The translations under genes were made by a program, and so were the position numbers. DNA of 31,902 bases from an uncultured Oscillospiraceae bacterium. Its GTDB lineage: Bacteria > Bacillota > Clostridia > Oscillospirales > Oscillospiraceae. Numbering within the stretch: position 1 is the stretch's first letter; every line of letters starts with the position of its first letter. Location: contig CAKTPO010000025.1 in assembly GCA_934591845.1 (NCBI GenBank), positions 1-31,902 of the forward strand, given 5' to 3'. Shown piece by piece: positions 30,133 through 31,902 of this stretch. The notes under the pieces are model-generated. The model worked only from the letters and a program-made list of their open reading frames with translations. It did no database searches and was not told the origin of the DNA.

Positions 30133-31137
30133 ATGAAAGAGTATACCGTTGCCGTCCTGGGTGCCACCGGTGCCGTGGGACAGGAAATGATCCGTATTTT
30201 GCAGGAGCGGAATTTCCCTGTGGGAACTCTGCTGCCCCTGTCCAGTGCCAGAAGCGCGGGAAAGACCATCCGTTTCCGGGATGAAGATGTGACCGTCCGG
30301 GAGGCCACGGAAGAAGCCTTCCAGGGGGTGGACATCGTTCTGGGTGCCGCGGAAGCGGACATCGCCCGGAAATTCGCCCCGGCCATCCGGGCCGCAGGGG
30401 CGGTGTTTGTGGATAATTCCTCTGCCTTCCGGTTAGACCCCCAGGTACCCCTCATCGTGCCGGAGATCAACCCCCAGGATGTGAAGAATCACCATGGCAT
30501 CCTCTCCAACCCCAACTGCTCCACCATCATCACCATGGTGGCGGTGAATTCTTTGGGGAAACTGTCCCCCATCCGCACCATGACGGCCACCACCTTCCAG
30601 GCGGTTTCCGGTGCCGGTGCCGGCGGCCCGGTGGAGCTGGAACAGGAGATCGAGGCCAAGTACCAGGGCAAGGACTATACCCCCAAGGTCTTCCCCTACC
30701 CCATCGCCTACAATGTGATCCCCCAGATCGGCGGGGAGCAGTATGAGGGCTACACCAGCGAGGAAATGAAAATGCAGAACGAGGGCCGGAAGATCCTGCA
30801 CCTGCCGGAGCTTCGGGTCAGCTGCACCTGCGTCCGGGTACCGGTCATCCGCAGCCACTCCATTTCCGTGAGCCTGCATTTTGACCGGCACATCTCCGTA
30901 GAGGAGGCCCGCCAGGCCATCGCCAAGGCCCCCGGCTGCAAGCTGGTGGACGATCTTCCCAACAAACGCTACCCTATGCCCCTGGAAACCAGCGACCAGG
31001 ACATCGTGTTCGTAGGCCGCATCCGTCAGGATCTGACCGATGACAAGGGCCTATGCCTCTGGTGCAGCGGCGACCAGGTCCGCAAGGGCGCGGCCACCAA
31101 CACCATCCAGATCGCGGAGCTGCTGGTTCAGGAATAA
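30133..31137 (+). CDS. asd: Aspartate-semialdehyde dehydrogenase
   Basis: This enzyme reduces aspartyl phosphate to aspartate semialdehyde with NADPH, between LysC and Hom. The 334-residue protein has the NADP-binding VLGATGAVGQ (8-17), catalytic Cys129 in SNPNCSTI, and the active-site His in RVPVIRSHS. Two ATG codons are adjacent: GGAGG at 30121-30125 is 7 nt from 30133 and 4 nt from 30130, so I prefer 30133. It is last in the hom-lysC-asd unit and has its own terminator. Confidence 0.96.
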   Translation: MKEYTVAVLGATGAVGQEMIRILQERNFPVGTLLPLSSARSAGKTIRFRDEDVTVREATEEAFQGVDIVLGAAEADIARKFAPAIRAAGAVFVDNSSAFRLDPQVPLIVPEINPQDVKNHHGILSNPNCSTIITMVAVNSLGKLSPIRTMTATTFQAVSGAGAGGPVELEQEIEAKYQGKDYTPKVFPYPIAYNVIPQIGGEQYEGYTSEEMKMQNEGRKILHLPELRVSCTCVRVPVIRSHSISVSLHFDRHISVEEARQAIAKAPGCKLVDDLPNKRYPMPLETSDQDIVFVGRIRQDLTDDKGLCLWCSGDQVRKGAATNTIQIAELLVQE

Positions 31138-31144
31138 TATATTA

Positions 31145-31170
31145 AGGGCCGCTTTTGCGGCCCTGTTTTT
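31145..31170 (+). terminator. Intrinsic terminator of the hom-lysC-asd operon
   Basis: AGGGCCGC (31145-31152) pairs with GCGGCCCT (31157-31164) across TTTT and is followed by GTTTTTATT. Confidence 0.93.
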
Positions 31171-31224
31171 ATTGTATAACATTGGAAAAAACTGGGTATG
31201 CTGGATTTCAGGAGGTGTATCCCC

Positions 31225-31653
31225 ATGAAACTGCGGGAACTCATGACCAGCCCTGTCATCCGCATCCGCCCGGAGGAGCCGGTGGCGGTGGCGGCCAGAA
31301 TTCTGACACAATATAATATCGGTGTCCTGCCGGTCTGCGGCCAGGACGGAGCCATCCGGGGCCTTGTCACCGACCGGGACATCGTGACCCGCTGCCTGGC
31401 CCCCAACCGGGACCCCAAAACCACCACCGTAGAGCAGGTCATGACCAGCCGGGTCATCTACGCCCGCCCGGACATGGACGCCGGTGTGGCCGCCCACCTC
31501 ATGGGCCGCCAACAAATCCGCCGCCTGCCCATCCTGGAAAACGGCAAACTCTGCGGCATCCTCAGCCTCAGCGACCTGGCCACCCAAGACACCACCGCCC
31601 CCGATGCCACGGACGCCCTGGCGGACATCAGCAATAACTTGGCCAGCGGGTGA
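31225..31653 (+). CDS. CBS-domain pair protein
   Basis: A 142-residue stand-alone Bateman module. CBS one spans about 1-58 (LRELMTSPVIRI to LVTDRDIVTR) and CBS two about 68-120 (VEQVMTSRVIYARPDM to GILSLSDLAT). Such modules bind adenine nucleotides, S-adenosylmethionine or NADH and signal energy or redox state, but their targets differ. AGGAGG precedes ATG 31225. The terminator upstream makes it a separate unit; a weak promoter (TTGTAT, then TATGCT at 31197) may serve it. Repeat cluster 5 starts 7 nt after its stop codon. Confidence 0.9.
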   Translation: MKLRELMTSPVIRIRPEEPVAVAARILTQYNIGVLPVCGQDGAIRGLVTDRDIVTRCLAPNRDPKTTTVEQVMTSRVIYARPDMDAGVAAHLMGRQQIRRLPILENGKLCGILSLSDLATQDTTAPDATDALADISNNLASG

Positions 31654-31660
31654 GATTTTA

Positions 31661-31902
31661 AGTTGACAGTTGACAGTGGACAGTTATGTCCCAATTGACA
31701 ATTGACAATGGACAATTGACAATTTTTCGGGGGACGGACGTTTTACCTTTGCGTTCGTTGTTCCCACAATACGGAACACCCTACCGCCCGTCCTTAGAAC
31801 ACCTCGGTTGAAAACGCCTACCCACCAGCGAAACCGTAGGGAACGGCCTATGTGCCGTTCCGCACGTGAAAGCACGGAACCGTTACCGATAATACCAGAA
31901 AA
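31661..31902 (-). repeat. Repeat cluster 5: left part of an inverted composite element, cut by the window edge
   Basis: It starts with two 7-bp arrays (31661-31686, 31692-31724). The element's end region then follows in reverse orientation, with a 22-bp hairpin at 31840-31861. It continues beyond base 31902. Confidence 0.85.

Overview
The window looks like a chromosomal segment of a GC-rich, spore-lineage Firmicute, most likely a gut Oscillospirales/Ruminococcaceae-type Clostridium relative. The reasons are a full Spo0A, Gram-positive Shine-Dalgarno sequences, vegetative promoters of the TTGNNN-17-TATAAT kind, a lipobox-anchored sugar-binding protein, a type II pyrophosphatase with CBS inserts, and gut-style glycan use genes. 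No rRNA, tRNA, CRISPR array or complete transposase gene was found.

Layout: 1-738 holds a possible insertion-sequence end, an outward promoter and repeat cluster 1. 739-1911 (-) is a cation efflux transporter, divergent from a + strand operon at 2166-5120 (glutamate racemase, uridine kinase, HAD phosphatase, DUF89 phosphatase). Glycogen phosphorylase follows (5330-7663). Repeat cluster 2 separates it from spo0A (-), which is divergent from an M18 aminopeptidase. Repeat cluster 3 (about 1.4 kb) precedes a CBS-containing inorganic pyrophosphatase and a 75-residue protein. A two-gene AbiE-like nucleotidyltransferase/regulator cassette (14652-16357, -) lies between two copies of one terminator-like hairpin. 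Next is a sugar locus: an AraC regulator (-) and, divergent from it, a beta-helix protein, a solute-binding lipoprotein, two permeases and a GH20 hexosaminidase. Repeat cluster 4 then leads to a threonine block: thrC-thrB (-) divergent from hom-lysC-asd (+), then a CBS-pair protein and repeat cluster 5.

How the genes work together: lysC, asd, hom, thrB and thrC give the complete route from aspartate to threonine, with a palindromic site in the shared divergent promoter region. The sugar locus imports an oligosaccharide through an ABC importer whose ATPase is not encoded here. It is probably cleaved inside the cell, because neither the beta-helix protein nor the GH20 enzyme has a signal peptide.

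The least ordinary material is the repeat family. Five intergenic clusters are built from the same modules in the same order: 7-bp repeat arrays at the ends that point inward, a 22-bp hairpin (13 perfect copies), a large inverted repeat (6 copies) and a double-hairpin module (6 copies). The stems of the double-hairpin module change sequence while keeping their base pairing. The clusters sit flush against stop codons, terminators or a ribosome binding site. They look like a non-autonomous, structured, dispersed element.
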